Below are positions 23,101 to 36,400 of a stretch of 64,000 bases of DNA, piece by piece. Position 1 is the first letter of the stretch; the number at the start of each line of letters is the position of its first letter. A program made the translations under genes and the position numbers. Source of the DNA: Phymorhynchus buccinoides (taxonomy: Eukaryota; Mollusca; Gastropoda; Neogastropoda; Raphitomidae); the NCBI GenBank assembly GCA_017654935.2, contig CM065698.1, positions 39,755,739 to 39,819,738 on the forward strand, in the 5' to 3' direction. Below the pieces are notes generated by a model. The model did not search any database, was not told where the DNA came from, and was given only the letters and a program-made list of their open reading frames with translations.

Positions 23101-26100
23101 TAAGCCAGGGTAGGACAACAAACAACAACAAACAAACAACTTGCACATTATTATATCAGCTTTATAAACACACTGGGTTGATCATGATGTTACACTTCAA
23201 TTGACATACAAACATGAATGCAGCAAATCCTGACCATTCCATAGGGTCTCAGACTTACTATGGAATATGCTAGTCTCTTGTAAACTTAAGTAATCTGCAG
23301 GGCTCTCAGGGACCCCCATTTTGGGGGTCTATGAAGTACTAAAATTCTAAAGGACCCTCTAAAAGAATGTGCAGGGGGTCCCAGGGATGCACTAGAAACA
23401 TTATTTTTAGCATTCGCAATGCCACTGGGACCCTCTATCCCGCCTCTAGGACCCTCTATGCTGTAAGCGAAGGAGTCCCTGGGACCCCTTGTTTTGCAAG
23501 ACGATTGGGATCCCTGAATCTTGAGCATTATAGAAAGCAACATTATAATCTTGAAAGTCCAAGAAACTTCTTGAAAACTTCAGCAGTACTGAACATCCTG
23601 CATAGTTGTAGAATTATCTGGAAAGGGATAGAAAGAAAATAACTTTACAAGTCTTAAGCATTCTATGCAGATCAATCTGGAAAGTGCTTAACATTTCTAG
23701 AAAACTTGAATAGCCCATATAGCATTCGACGTAAGCACATAATAATGTGGAATGTCTTAGAATGTCCTTGTCTTGAGCATTTTAAGAATCTGGAAAGTGC
23801 TGGAACCTCTACAAATTCCTGAATGTACTTGAAAAATCTCAAAAATCATAGAAGCTTCTAGAAGACAATCAAGTCCTGAGAATTACACACACACACACTA
23901 TACCTGCAGTACACTGTCCCAGACCAAAGGCAGGATGTCGGTGGCACACAGCTGCAGCATGACAGACAGGACTGCCGGTGTGCGGGGGTGGCTGTCAAAG
24001 TGCCACAGACGAAGGGAGATGGACGTCACCATGTAGTCCGCGTTTCGCTGCAGCAGCTCATCTATGTTCCTGTGGAAGGCATGGGTAGAAGACACTGTGC
24101 AGTGATGCATGTCATCATCACTTTCCTCCTCCTGATAACAGTAATGGTGATGTTGATGATGACCTCCTCCGAAATCGGAATGTGTCGGCTGTACGCAGCG
24201 GGGAAACCAGTAAAAACTGAAAACCGGACACATACGTACCTTACCCATTATGACCATATGGCCTGGGAACGCAGAAGAAGAAGAAGAAGAAGAAGATGAT
24301 GATGACAAGAACGAAACAACCGCAAGAAAAATATAACAACTACAGATAAACATTTCATGGATGCAACTGGAGAAAATCAAAAAACAGGCAAGGCAGGGGT
24401 CCAGGGGCCGCCCAGGGCTCTGGCAGGGTACAGGGCTGGGGGGTCAGTGGGCTACGCCCCCCCTGAAGCTGAAGAAAAAGCCAAATCATACTCAATTTGA
24501 AGCTAATTCCAGGCTTGTAAAGTAAGAATTCAACACTTTCCCCCCCCTTGAACTTTGAATTTAAAAAAAATTTGTGGTCAAAATTTTGAAAAACAGGCGC
24601 CGCCTCGTATCCGAGGCAAGGTTGCATCCATGACATTTTAATTTTTTTCAGTTGGAACACACACACACACATACACAAAACCACAGAAGTCCCAAAGAAC
24701 AGAAGAAGTAGTGTCAGAAACGTACTGGTAGCCGCAGGCAGTGGCCACATGGCAAAGCGTAAGGTAGGCGGTACCGCTGACTGCAGAGACCTTGCTACCC
24801 ACTTTCTCCGTCACTGGGTACAACGCCTCTGTCAGATGCACCTGGAATCTGGCACCAAGCACCTGCACACATACACCCAAAGACAAACACACACATTTTG
24901 ATGATTTGTACACACACACACATACACACACAAACACACATGTACACAAACACATGTACACACAAACACACACAACACCGTACACGCACACAAACACACA
25001 CACAAATGTACACACAAACACACACACACATGTACACACACACACACACACTTGTACACAAAAACACACGCACACAACACACGCACACATGTACACACAC
25101 ACACACAGAGCACTTGGAAATACACAGGTACTGGCCACTGCAACGACCACCTTTTGCAAGAGTGAATGCCCTTGGTAGATGCTTGAGTACTGACCAAACA
25201 AGGGAATAACTCACCAATAACCCTATTTGAAGCCACTAAATGGCTGCCTTTTGCAAGAGTGAATGCCCTTTTGGATACTGACCAACAAGGGCTTAACTCT
25301 CGCTGTCAAGGGTGTTAATAACCCTAGTTGCAGTGGCCAATAGACACACAGTTATACACACACAGGTTCACGCATACACACGTCAATGACAACAGAAACC
25401 TTGCAGCCCGTTTTCTCAGTCACTGACTACAGTCCTTCGGTTAGGAAAGAAATGGTGTAGAGGGTGATTCTCAATGTATCGGGAAGGATGCTTGCATCGA
25501 CTTCAAATATGTCCAACTTTCTGTGAAGCATGATTGGCTGTCCAGTCTTTTCCTTAGTTTTGTTTTCATGTTTAATGCGTGAATATCTGCTTTCTTGCTT
25601 GTACTGTGCTTGCATGAGAATCACACAGTAATTTCTCTTAGAGAGATATTAACTCATTCGCATCGCAACGATTTTCAATTATTCGAAAAACTCACAAATC
25701 ACTCCAGCCATACACACAAACAAAGCATACACAAACAAAAGGAGAAATGAAAGAAGATTACAGGTTTTCACTTCAGCTTTAGACATAGGGAAGTGGCAGA
25801 TCAGACTTTTTTATATATAGAATTTACATAGAAAAACTCTCTACACCGATTGGTTTCCCCACAACAAACCACTACAAAAGCAAAGTCAGAGGCAAAATTG
25901 TGGTCTAAGGGAGCGAAGCGAGTTTAGAAGTGACCAAGGAATTGTGCGCACACAGATTTACTTGCTTTGAAGCAAATGCATCAAATTGACAGTTATCTAT
26001 TAATTCCAGACATTTATGGCTGGAACGACTTGAATGAGTTAAAGAATTTTGGACTTGGACTACCTGTGCACACACAGCCACTCCTTCCAGACACAGGCAG

Positions 26101-29100
26101 GTCAGCATGATGGCTCTGTTGTGAGACAGCACCCCAGCCCTCTCTCTCTCACCATCATCATCACCATCACCACCGCGCCTCTTCACCACAAACAATGACG
26201 CCAACGATGACGACTGCAAAGATGATGACGACGACGATGACAACAACGACGTGGAGGAATGTGAAGGGTGGTGATGTTTGTTGTTGTGGTTGTCGTTATC
26301 ACACAGGCTCATGTTGGCGGCAGATAGGTATTCTTCCAGCAGTAATCTGTACGTAAAACACAGTGAACACACCACGATAAAAAGAGTAACTTTTGCAACA
26401 AACAAAACAAAACAAAAACTGCGAAAATGTTACGCATTTGCTCCTATGCACGTTTCAAGCATGCATGGAGGTGACATGATTCATTGTTCCAAAATTCAAT
26501 GACACTTTTCTTTATCAAATTCCGACATATGAAAATGAACACAAATGATTATTATCAGAAAATGTTGTGTGCAAATATTAAAAGCTAATAAACAATTGTC
26601 CATGTTGACACCAATTTGAAAATAGATTTATATTTTGAAAATCGACATAGGCTAGAACACCAATGCTACATCACAATGTTGTTATGTTATGTAGAGTGGC
26701 ACAGAGGTAACGCGTTCGCCTCGTGTTAAATAAACCCGAGTTCGAACCTGGGTACAGGGGATTTTTCTCCAGGTGGGAGCAACCCATATTTCACAAAGAC
26801 GCCTCTGTGACTATAAAGTACCTAATACTTAATAGTTATGAGGGGATTGTCTTTAGCCATGACAAGTTCCTAGCATAACATCATCAGTCTCCAAAATTCC
26901 TTGAAGACAGAGTGTGGCTGCCCACATGGCGGGGTAATAAAAACCGGTCACACACGTAATGTTCTCATCCCTAGCTGATGCATTTGTACCGTAGTGTACC
27001 GGCTGTTGGGATGATCCCTGGAGTCTTTTAGCCAGGGTACTTCAACAAACAACAAACAAACATATTTTGAAATATAAATTTTCAATCTTTCGGAAACACA
27101 CACTCTGTGTATAAAAACTACAAATGTAAGCAACTTTTGTTCTTTTCTTTTTTTTAGATGTAAAGAAAGGGAGAGGGAAGTGAAATAGTCATGGTAGCCT
27201 CCTTAACTTTATTTAAATGTAAAGAAAGGGAGAGGGAAGTGAAATAGTCATGGTAGCCTCCTTAACTTTATTTAAATGTAAAGAAAGGGAGAGGGAAGTG
27301 AAATAGTCATGGTAGCCTCCTTAACTTTATTTAAATGTAAAGGGAGAGGGAAGTGAAATAGTCATGGTAGCCTCCTTAACTTTATTTAAATGTAAAGGGA
27401 GAGGGAAGTGAAATAGTCATGGTAGCCTCCTTAACTTTATTTAAATGTAAAGGGAGAGGGAAGTGAAATAGTCATGGTAGCCTCCTTAACTTTATTTAAA
27501 TGTAAAGAAAGGGAGAGGGAAGTGAAATAGTCATGGTAGCCTCCTTAACTTTATTTAAATGTAAAGAAAGGGAGAGGGAAGTGAAATAGTCATGGTAGCC
27601 TCCTTAACTTTATTTAAATGTAAAGAAAGGGAGAGGGAAGTGAAATAGTCATGGTAGCCTCCTTAACTTTATTTAAATGTGAAATAGTCATGGGGAGAGG
27701 GAAGTGAAATAGTCATGGTAGCCTCCTTAACTTTAAATGTAAAGGGAGAGGGAAGTTAAATGTAAATGTAAAGGGAGAAGGAAAAGGGAGAGGGAAGTGA
27801 AATAGTCATGGTAGCCTCCTTAACTTCATGGTAGCCTCCTTAACTTTATTTATGTAAAGTAAAGGGAGAGGGAAGTGAAATAGTCATGGTAGCCTCCTTA
27901 ACTTTATTTAAATGTAAAGGGAGAGGGAAGTGAAATAGTCATGGTAGCCTCCTTAACTTTATTTATTTAAGTCATGTAAATGAAAGGGAGAGGGAAGTGA
28001 AATAGTCATGGTAGCCTCCTTAACTTTATTTAAATGTAAAGAAAGGGAGAGGGAAGTGAAATAGTCATGGTAGCCTCCTTAACTTTATTTAAATGTAAAG
28101 GGAGAAGGAAGTGAAATAGTCATGGTAGCCTCCTTAACTTTATTTAAATGTAAAGAAAGGGAGAAGGAAGTGAAATAGTCATGGTAGCCTCCTTAACTTT
28201 ATTTAAATGTAAAGGGAGAGGGAAGTGAAATAGTCAAGGTAGCCTCCTTAACTTTATTTAAATGTAAAGGGAGAGGGAAGTGAAATAGTCAAGGTAGCCT
28301 CCTTAACTTTATTTAAATGTAAAGAAAGGGAGAAGGAAGTGAAATAGTCATGGTAGCCTCCTTAACTTTATTTAAATGTAAAGGGAGAAGGAAGTGAAAT
28401 AGTCATGGTAGCCTCCTTAACTTTATTTAAATGTAAAGGGAGAGGGAAGTGAAATAGTCATGGTAGCCTCCTTAACTTTATTTAAATGTAAATGTAAAGG
28501 GAGAGGGAAGTGAAATAGTCATGGTAGCCTCCTTAACTTTATTTAAATGTAAAGGGAGAAGGAAGTGAAATAGTCATGGTAGCCTCCTTAACTTTATTTA
28601 AATGTAAAGAAAGGGAGAAGGAAGTGAAATAGTCATGGTAGCCTCCTTAACTTTATGGTAGATGTAAAGAAAGGGAGAGGGAAGTGAAATAGTCATGGTA
28701 GCCTCCTTAACTTTATTTAAATGTAAAGGGAGAGGGAAGTGAAATAGTCATGGTAGCCTCCTTAACTTTATTTAAATGTAAAGAAAGGGAGAGGGAAGTG
28801 AAATAGTCATGGTAGCCTCCTTAACTTTATTTAAATGTAAAGAAAGGGAGAGGGAAGTGAAATAGTCATGGTAGCCTCCTTAACTTTATTTAAATGTAAA
28901 GAAAGGGAGAGGGAAGTGAAATAGTCATGGTAGCCTCCTTAACTTTATTTAAATGTAGGAAGTGAAATAAAGGGAGAGGGAAGTGAAATAGTCATGGTAG
29001 CCTCCTTAACTTTATTTAAATGTAGGAAGTGAAATAAAGGGAGAGGGAAGTGAAATAGTCATGGTAGCCTCCTTAACTTTATTTAAATGTAAAGGGAGAG

Positions 29101-30326
29101 GGAAGTGAAATAGTCATGGTAGCCTCCTTAACTTTATTTAAATGTAAAGGGAGAGGGAAGTGAAATAGTCATGGTACTTTTTATTTAAATGTAAAGGGAG
29201 AGGGAAGTAAGCCTCCATGTTCGGAGGTGTGTGTGTGAGTGTGTGCATGTGGGGAGGGGTGGGGGAAAGGGTTTTGTGTATGTGTGAACTGTATGCATAG
29301 CATTGTTGCTTGTCTCTTTCTTTGTTACATTTATATGTTCCTGTTTCTTTGAGAGAGAAAAATAAAATGTGAGAAACGCAAAACTTCTATCCAAATAAAA
29401 ACAAATCAATCGACTATCGCTGAAAGTGAGTTTAGCAATCCACTTCTTGCTTTGGGGGATCCTGTACCTTCGCTTTCATTTATGCACGCATGAAGCTTCC
29501 ATGGTAAGAAATGGGGGCTAAGGTGCACATTAACACCCCCCACCCCACCCCCTCAATAACTTGGTTCATTGCGTTTTTGTCAGCCTGGGCCTGTATTCAT
29601 GTTGAGATAGCATGAGACTTAGCATGATGCTAACTTAGAAGCTCTTCCAAAAGTCCTATTAAATTTAATAGGACTTTTGGAAGAGCTTCTAAGTTAGCAT
29701 CATGCTAAGTCTCATGCTATCTCGACATGAATACCGTCCCTGGCCTTTATATTCTACTATCATTGAATGCATATTTTTAATTGTTTAAATGGATGAAAAT
29801 TAACATTGAATATAGCAAAAGACAGAGGTTTAAGTGCTCAATCTGCAGTAAGAAAAGTAAAACTGAAGAAAAAAAAACGACTAAAAAAATGGAATGGGAG
29901 TGTTAATCTACATCTTTGCCAAAATGGGTTAACCTACGCACCTCACAACATCCTCCACACTATGTTCAGCATGTGGGGTGCCCTCCCCGGCTGCCTGTGC
30001 CCTGAGGGAGTGTCCAGAGAGGATGTGGTTGAGGATGAGGACGCAGGGCAGGCGGAGGGCGGCGCTCTCTCTGTACACCTCCATCACACTCTCCACCATC
30101 ACGTTCATGTCTCCTGCACATTACCGCTAAGGTCAAAACATAATAATAAGTCTTCTTCTTCTTCTTCTTCTCCTTCTTCTGCGTTCCCGGGCCCTATGGC
30201 CATAATGAGCGAGATACGTATGTGTCCGGTTATCAGTTTTCACTGGTCTCCACGCTGCATTCAGTTGACACAGCGATTTCGTCGGAGCTCAAAGAAGAAA
30301 TGTTGGAAGACATTTTTGAAAAAAGA

Positions 30327-30361
<35 letters not shown>

Positions 30362-30432
30362 CATTTTGGAATTTGTTGGAAAAGAGAGAGAGTGTGTGTG
30401 TGTGTGTGTGGAGAGAGAGAGAGAAGGAGAAA

Positions 30433-30499
<67 letters not shown>

Positions 30500-33400
30500 T
30501 GGAAAGAGAAGACAAAAAGAAGGAAGGAAAAAGACAAAAGAGAGACAGAGCGAGAAACAAAGCGTAAGCGCACATGCACCCAAGCGCATGTGCGTGCGTT
30601 CCTGTGAATGTGTGTAGGCCTAAGTCTCACCCCATTTTCCCATCAGCTGGCACGCGGTGGTCAGATTGTCCTGCACCTTGGGGTCAGTGAAGTGGACAAA
30701 CACTTTGCGGGGGACCATCACACTCGCCTGCTCCGCAAACCGCTTCAGGTCTGGAAAAGAAATTTAAAAAACACACGCATGATCACAAGTGTTGAAAATA
30801 AAGATCTATGTATATAGTGTTAGTTGTCTTTCAAACCTTAATTGATTTTTAAAGATTTATATTGCTTTTTAAAAGGTGGTCCTGAAAATGTTAATCTCCA
30901 ACAGCTCAGGGAGCAATAACCAAAAGTTTTAAATTAACATTTTAAACAAAAGTATATACATTTATAACCTAGAGTAGTCTTTGTGCAAGCCATGGCACCT
31001 AACAAAATCTTGACCTATTATTCAATATAAAACCCAGTTTCAAAATAAAAAATATAACTATATTTAAAGAAAAACTCTTTTTTCTCTTCCCCTCTTCCCA
31101 ATATCTAAATTAATAGTAATGTCCCGTATGACTTCGGCCGAGAGGACGCAAAACTTAAATTTTGCATCTTTTTTTTTTCTTTTTCTTTTTCAAACACAAA
31201 CTGCTCTCCCCAAGTTTTTCCTCCCGCTGGTGCTAATTCCAAAGTTGGAACCCTCACTCGTGAAACTGAAAGAGTTGCACCCACAGACCTCTTTACCCCT
31301 ATTTTGCAAATTTGTAATTTCTGAAACAAAAAATAGTAATTTTGAAAAATAAAACTGTAATCCAACGCACGGACGATTCTTTTTCTTCACAAAACCCGAT
31401 TAACAAGAAAACTATTTGTAATTACACAATTATATGCAAGCAATAGTGCACTGGGAGACCTTTAAAAATATTTTTTAAACCATGTATAAATTTGCCTTTT
31501 CTTTGGTGTCTTTCCATCAGATTTTGGATCATCTGACCTAGAACTCTCACCACGCAGTCGCTTTGACGCCATCTTGAAACAGAATGAAAAAAAATTGACT
31601 CGCGTTGCATACTGGGAACCGGAATGACTTTTCACCGCATTGTTTCAAAAGCATCGCTTGCCGACGCAACTGTAGTGGTGGGTTTTTTTCCGTTGTTATT
31701 TTCGTCGCCGTAATTCTCGTAATTTGACATTTGTTTCGAAAAAATTACGGCAAAATCGTAAAGGTAAACAGGTCTGCACCCATGTATTCATTTTTGTTTG
31801 GTTCTGCCCCCACTTCGGTGTCCCCATAAAAAAAGGAATCTTACTGATCAAGCCCTGGTATGATTGAAAAACAACAGGCAGCGTCAAAGAGAGTGATAGA
31901 TTCGAGGAAGCTGCTAGCAGAAGGTGGGGAAACTATTTGTACTGAGAGACACACCACCCTCAAATGTCCACACGTGGTTGGAGTCTTCTTTCTTTCTTCT
32001 CTTTTTTTGCTGTCCCATCTTCTGGGCTGTACAGTGGCGTTGCTCCCACGCCGCTCATTCCGAGTCCCAACTCGCAGCCACACCTCCGCATGTTCAGGTC
32101 GCAGAATCCGAAACCAGCAGTCTAAGAGGAGCGAATCTATGTTAGGCCATCAGGAGGCAACCAACCAAGGAGACACTGCACTGCTGCTGAGTCACTTTGG
32201 TGGAGTTCAGTAGAGCCTGTTCAGGACACCACTTACTAAGCCCCCTACTGACGACACTATTCTCTTAGTCACAGAGCCAGCGTGTGTGAGGTCCTCCTCT
32301 GAGGGCGACGCGTGGTAGGAGTCTTACCGGTCAAGCCCTGGGCGCCCATGCCGCCCTGTTCCAGGATCTTCTGGTCAGCGACGTCCATCTCCAGCACCTG
32401 AACCAGCACCCTGGTCAGTCTGGAAACGTGGTGACGCGACAGCAACAACACTGACATGTCCTCACCTGGAACAAGTTTCACCCTTTTATGTTTAGCCCCT
32501 TCACTGCCAGAACACACAAAAAAGAAAAAAAAGAAATAATCGATTTTCTTATTATAAAATTAAAAAGAGACGTGTTAGAGTCAATCTGAGAAAATGGTCT
32601 AAAAATATATCTTTCCTGACTTGTCTAAGCCAAAAACCATCAATCTAAGGCTATGACATCAAAAGTTATGACATCACACATCGAACAGCTGTTTACCTGC
32701 CAGAAATCAAAACCTCTTGAAAATCCTCATGAGCCGGATCCAGCTCATTCATCTTAAACAGTTGTGCGAGCCATGAGCTGGAATCGGCTCATTCGTCCCG
32801 AGTGAGTTAATAAACAATAAAAGATGCTAAAATATACTCAAATTGAGAACAGGTTTCAAAAGTGGGGTTTTTTAACAGTAAATGAAAGCTAGGCTATAAT
32901 AAAAACAAGTTCGAAACTTTTCTAAAGCTTTTAGGTTGATCTAAATTCGTAAGTTTTCAATCTAAATTACTTCTAAAGCTTTTAAAAATAGGTTCACAAT
33001 GAAATATCTTAAAACTTTTCTAGAGCATATGAAAACAGACTTAATCGTTGTTCTACCTTATTTGTATCGAAAATGACCAAAAAAACATTACAATAACTCT
33101 GACGTACACTATAATGGCTTACCATTTCTTCACAACAGACATGCGTCTAAATCAAACACATACTACCGCCATGGCTTAAGGCTGTGTCAGACCAATTGAC
33201 ATAGGCTAGAACACCAAGGCTACATCCAAATGTTGTTATGCTCTGCATAGTTATGCGAGGATTGTCCTTAGCCATGACAAGCTCCTAGCATAAAATCATC
33301 AGTATCCAAAATCCTACGAAGTCTGAGTGTGGCTGCACACGTGGCGGGGCAATCAAAAACAGTCACACACGTAATGTTCTCATCCCTAGCTGGTGCATTT

Positions 33401-36400
33401 GTACCACAGTGTTCAAGTGCTTCCGCTGTTGGGATGATCCCAGGAGTCATTAAGCCAGGGTAGGACAACAACAACAACACACTAGAAAACCCTTGTGCTT
33501 CCACCCACCTAGGAGGGAGATGTAACTGACCAACAGTCCGGACACCGCTCGCTTCTCTTCTTCGTCTGTAGAAAAACCAACACATCATCCTGTTTACACA
33601 TCTGTCCAAATTCAACACATTCTGTCCCAAATTCAATGCATTTGTCTATATTCAACACTTATGTCCAAATTCAACACATCTGTCCAAAATTCAACGTATT
33701 TGTCTATATTCAACACTTATGTCCAAATTCAACGTATTTGTCTACATTCAACACGTATGTCCAAATTCAACGTATTTGTCTATATTCAACACGTATGTCC
33801 AAATTCAACGTATTTGTCTATATTCAACACGTATGTCCAAATTCAACGTATTTGTCTATATTCAACACGTATGTCCAAATTCAACACATTTGTCTCAAAT
33901 ATACACATTTTATCCCAGTACAACACATTATGTCCAAAATCAACACATCTAATATTCAACACATAAGTCCAAATTCAATACATCCGTCGCAACTGAACAC
34001 ATCTGTCTATATTCAACACATCTGTGTCAAATCAACACATCTGTCCCAAACCAACACATATCTGTCAAAATTCAACCAAATCTTTCACATTCATAAAATA
34101 TGTTAACCTCTACCCTGCCCCATCCCTTCACTTTATTTTGATAGATTTTTTAAATCACCATATCTTACGGACCACAGAGCGATACTTTTTCCCCCAGGCA
34201 GAGAAATCTCTGCACTTTACAATATGGCTGATAATCTCGTAAGAAAATAACATAACAAAACCATATTTCTGTGTAACATTTCCGGGGTGCACTCATAATA
34301 TGATAGTTTGCAAAATGCGGTAATTACCCCCTTACAAAATTAAAATGGCTGTGGCAATGAAGGGGTTAAATAAAGTTTGGAAAAGAAAAAAAAAAACTGT
34401 CCAGAGATGCAATCCTTTCTTAACCTTCCATTCTGATCCTTCGAGGCAGAGAGGTGAGCAGCGCAAAGAGGTCCTCCTTCAGGATAGTAGTCAGCTGCCG
34501 GTGACCTCCGCCCTGTCCGGCCCTCTGCTTGCGGAAGTCCTCCAGGGCCTGGGCGGCCGGTGCTGCCACCTGGGGGTAGTCGTCGGTCATCAGCAGAACC
34601 AGCACTTCCAGGAACGAGGAGGTGCAGCTTTCCAGGGATCTGTTGTCGCCGCCAGACATAATTACAGGGTTCGTACAGATTTTTCATTGCAAATTTCACA
34701 AACTTTCAAAGACCTTTTCAAAGACCTAAATCTTAATTTCAAAGACCCCTTACGACATGCAATCTAAATGGGCAATCACAAGACTGTAGTCTTCAAATTC
34801 TTGTGCAAAGTCAGTGCACCTTCACCCATCACGGACAAACTGATCGATTTTTTGCACAGCGTGCAGAATGCCTGTACCTTGTCATCTTCGTTCTTTCGCA
34901 GCCACTTCTTGTATTCTGGTTTGTCCAGCCAACTTTTGTTAAAATGGCATTTGCCAGGCATTTTCTAGCATTTCTCATTCACCGATTACTTTGTCGAACT
35001 CGAATGGCGCTCAGTTGCAAAGGAGTAGCCGTAATACCCGTATGTAGAGACGGGAGATAACTCTAAACAAACCGATGGCGTCTGCTACGAGAGATAGATC
35101 GCAAAGAATTGCCGATGTCGGAAAGTAAGCGAAATTAAATTGCTACTTTATTAATTTTAGTCAAACACAAAAACGTTTTACGGCGTCAATGACTTTTTTA
35201 GGCCATAGTGACTTTTTTACAAACTGTTTCACAATTTTCACAGACCAAAGTCAAATTTCAAAGACTTGAAAATGGCACCCCATTTCTCAAAGACTTTCAA
35301 AGACAGTGCGAACCCTGATAAACAGAGCAAAATGGCAAGTCATATAAAAAGTACTGTATTTCTTCTTTTTCAACACATTTGTGCTGCTGGGAATTCGTGA
35401 CTTTCCTGGTGTTGCGCTGCCTCCAGCGTTACCTCCAAGATCGTTCCCACCATCTTTGTATCTACTATACATAAAGTCCCATGTGTGTCTGTTCCGGACC
35501 GGAGGACATTAAACAGATTTTCTTCTTTTTCTTTTTCTTCTGCGTTCCCAGGCCATATGGCCATAATGAGTAAGGTATGTGTCCGGTTTTCAGTTTTCGC
35601 TGGTCTCCTCACTGCGTTCAGCCGACACATTCTGATTTCGGAGGAGCACACAGCAGAAAATTATTTGGATCACTTTTGGAGAAAAAGCAGGAGAATGGGC
35701 CAATAAGTCCGAAAAACGGTAGATGATAGCAAGAAAAGGAGAAGGCAGAGTCAAAAAGAGTGATAGATTAGATGAAGTTGCTAGCAAAGAACTTCCAGAA
35801 GATGGGGGAATCACTTGTACCGAAACACCCCCGGTATCCCCACGGGGAGAGACTCGTGGAAGGGGCGGATCCTTCCCGAAGGAGGCACGAGGCATCCACC
35901 CACTGCTTCTGTACTGTTTCATTTTTAATTTTTCTGGGCCACAAGGCCTGTAACAGTCGTTGAGCCCAGGCGAATAGCTGCCTTCACACCTTCTAGTGGG
36001 GGTGCTTCTGACTATCTTTGTCTGTCTGTCTCTCTCTCTCGCACACCACACTGCAGACTTTTCACCCATCTGCCATAGGCTTGTAGCAGGTGTTGAGCCC
36101 AGGCAACTAGCTGTCTGTCTATGTGTGTCTTTCTCTCTGTCTCCTTCAGTCTGTCTCTCTCTTACCTACAGTACTCTCTCTCCCTCTCCCTCTCTGTCTG
36201 TCTGCCTTGTATTAGCTTGTGTTAGCTTATCTCGTTAGCCTGAACAAACAACATTCTGTTTCATCATCTCTCTCGCTCTGTCTCTCATTACAGATTCTTC
36301 AATCACCTGCTACATGCAGATAACAGTCGTTGGGCCCAGGCGACCAGCGCCCTTCGCACCTTCCAGTGGGGATGCTTCTTCAGCTTGACCACCTCCCCCA

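Noticed and set aside
27155..29215. CRISPR-like regular array
   Set aside because: Units are contiguous with no unique spacers, the genome is eukaryotic, and unit variation is of tandem-satellite type.
33636..34106. 156-residue plus-strand open frame with internal repeats
   Set aside because: It is produced by a stop-free 38-bp minisatellite inside a TTI1 intron. The same sequence is open in other frames too.
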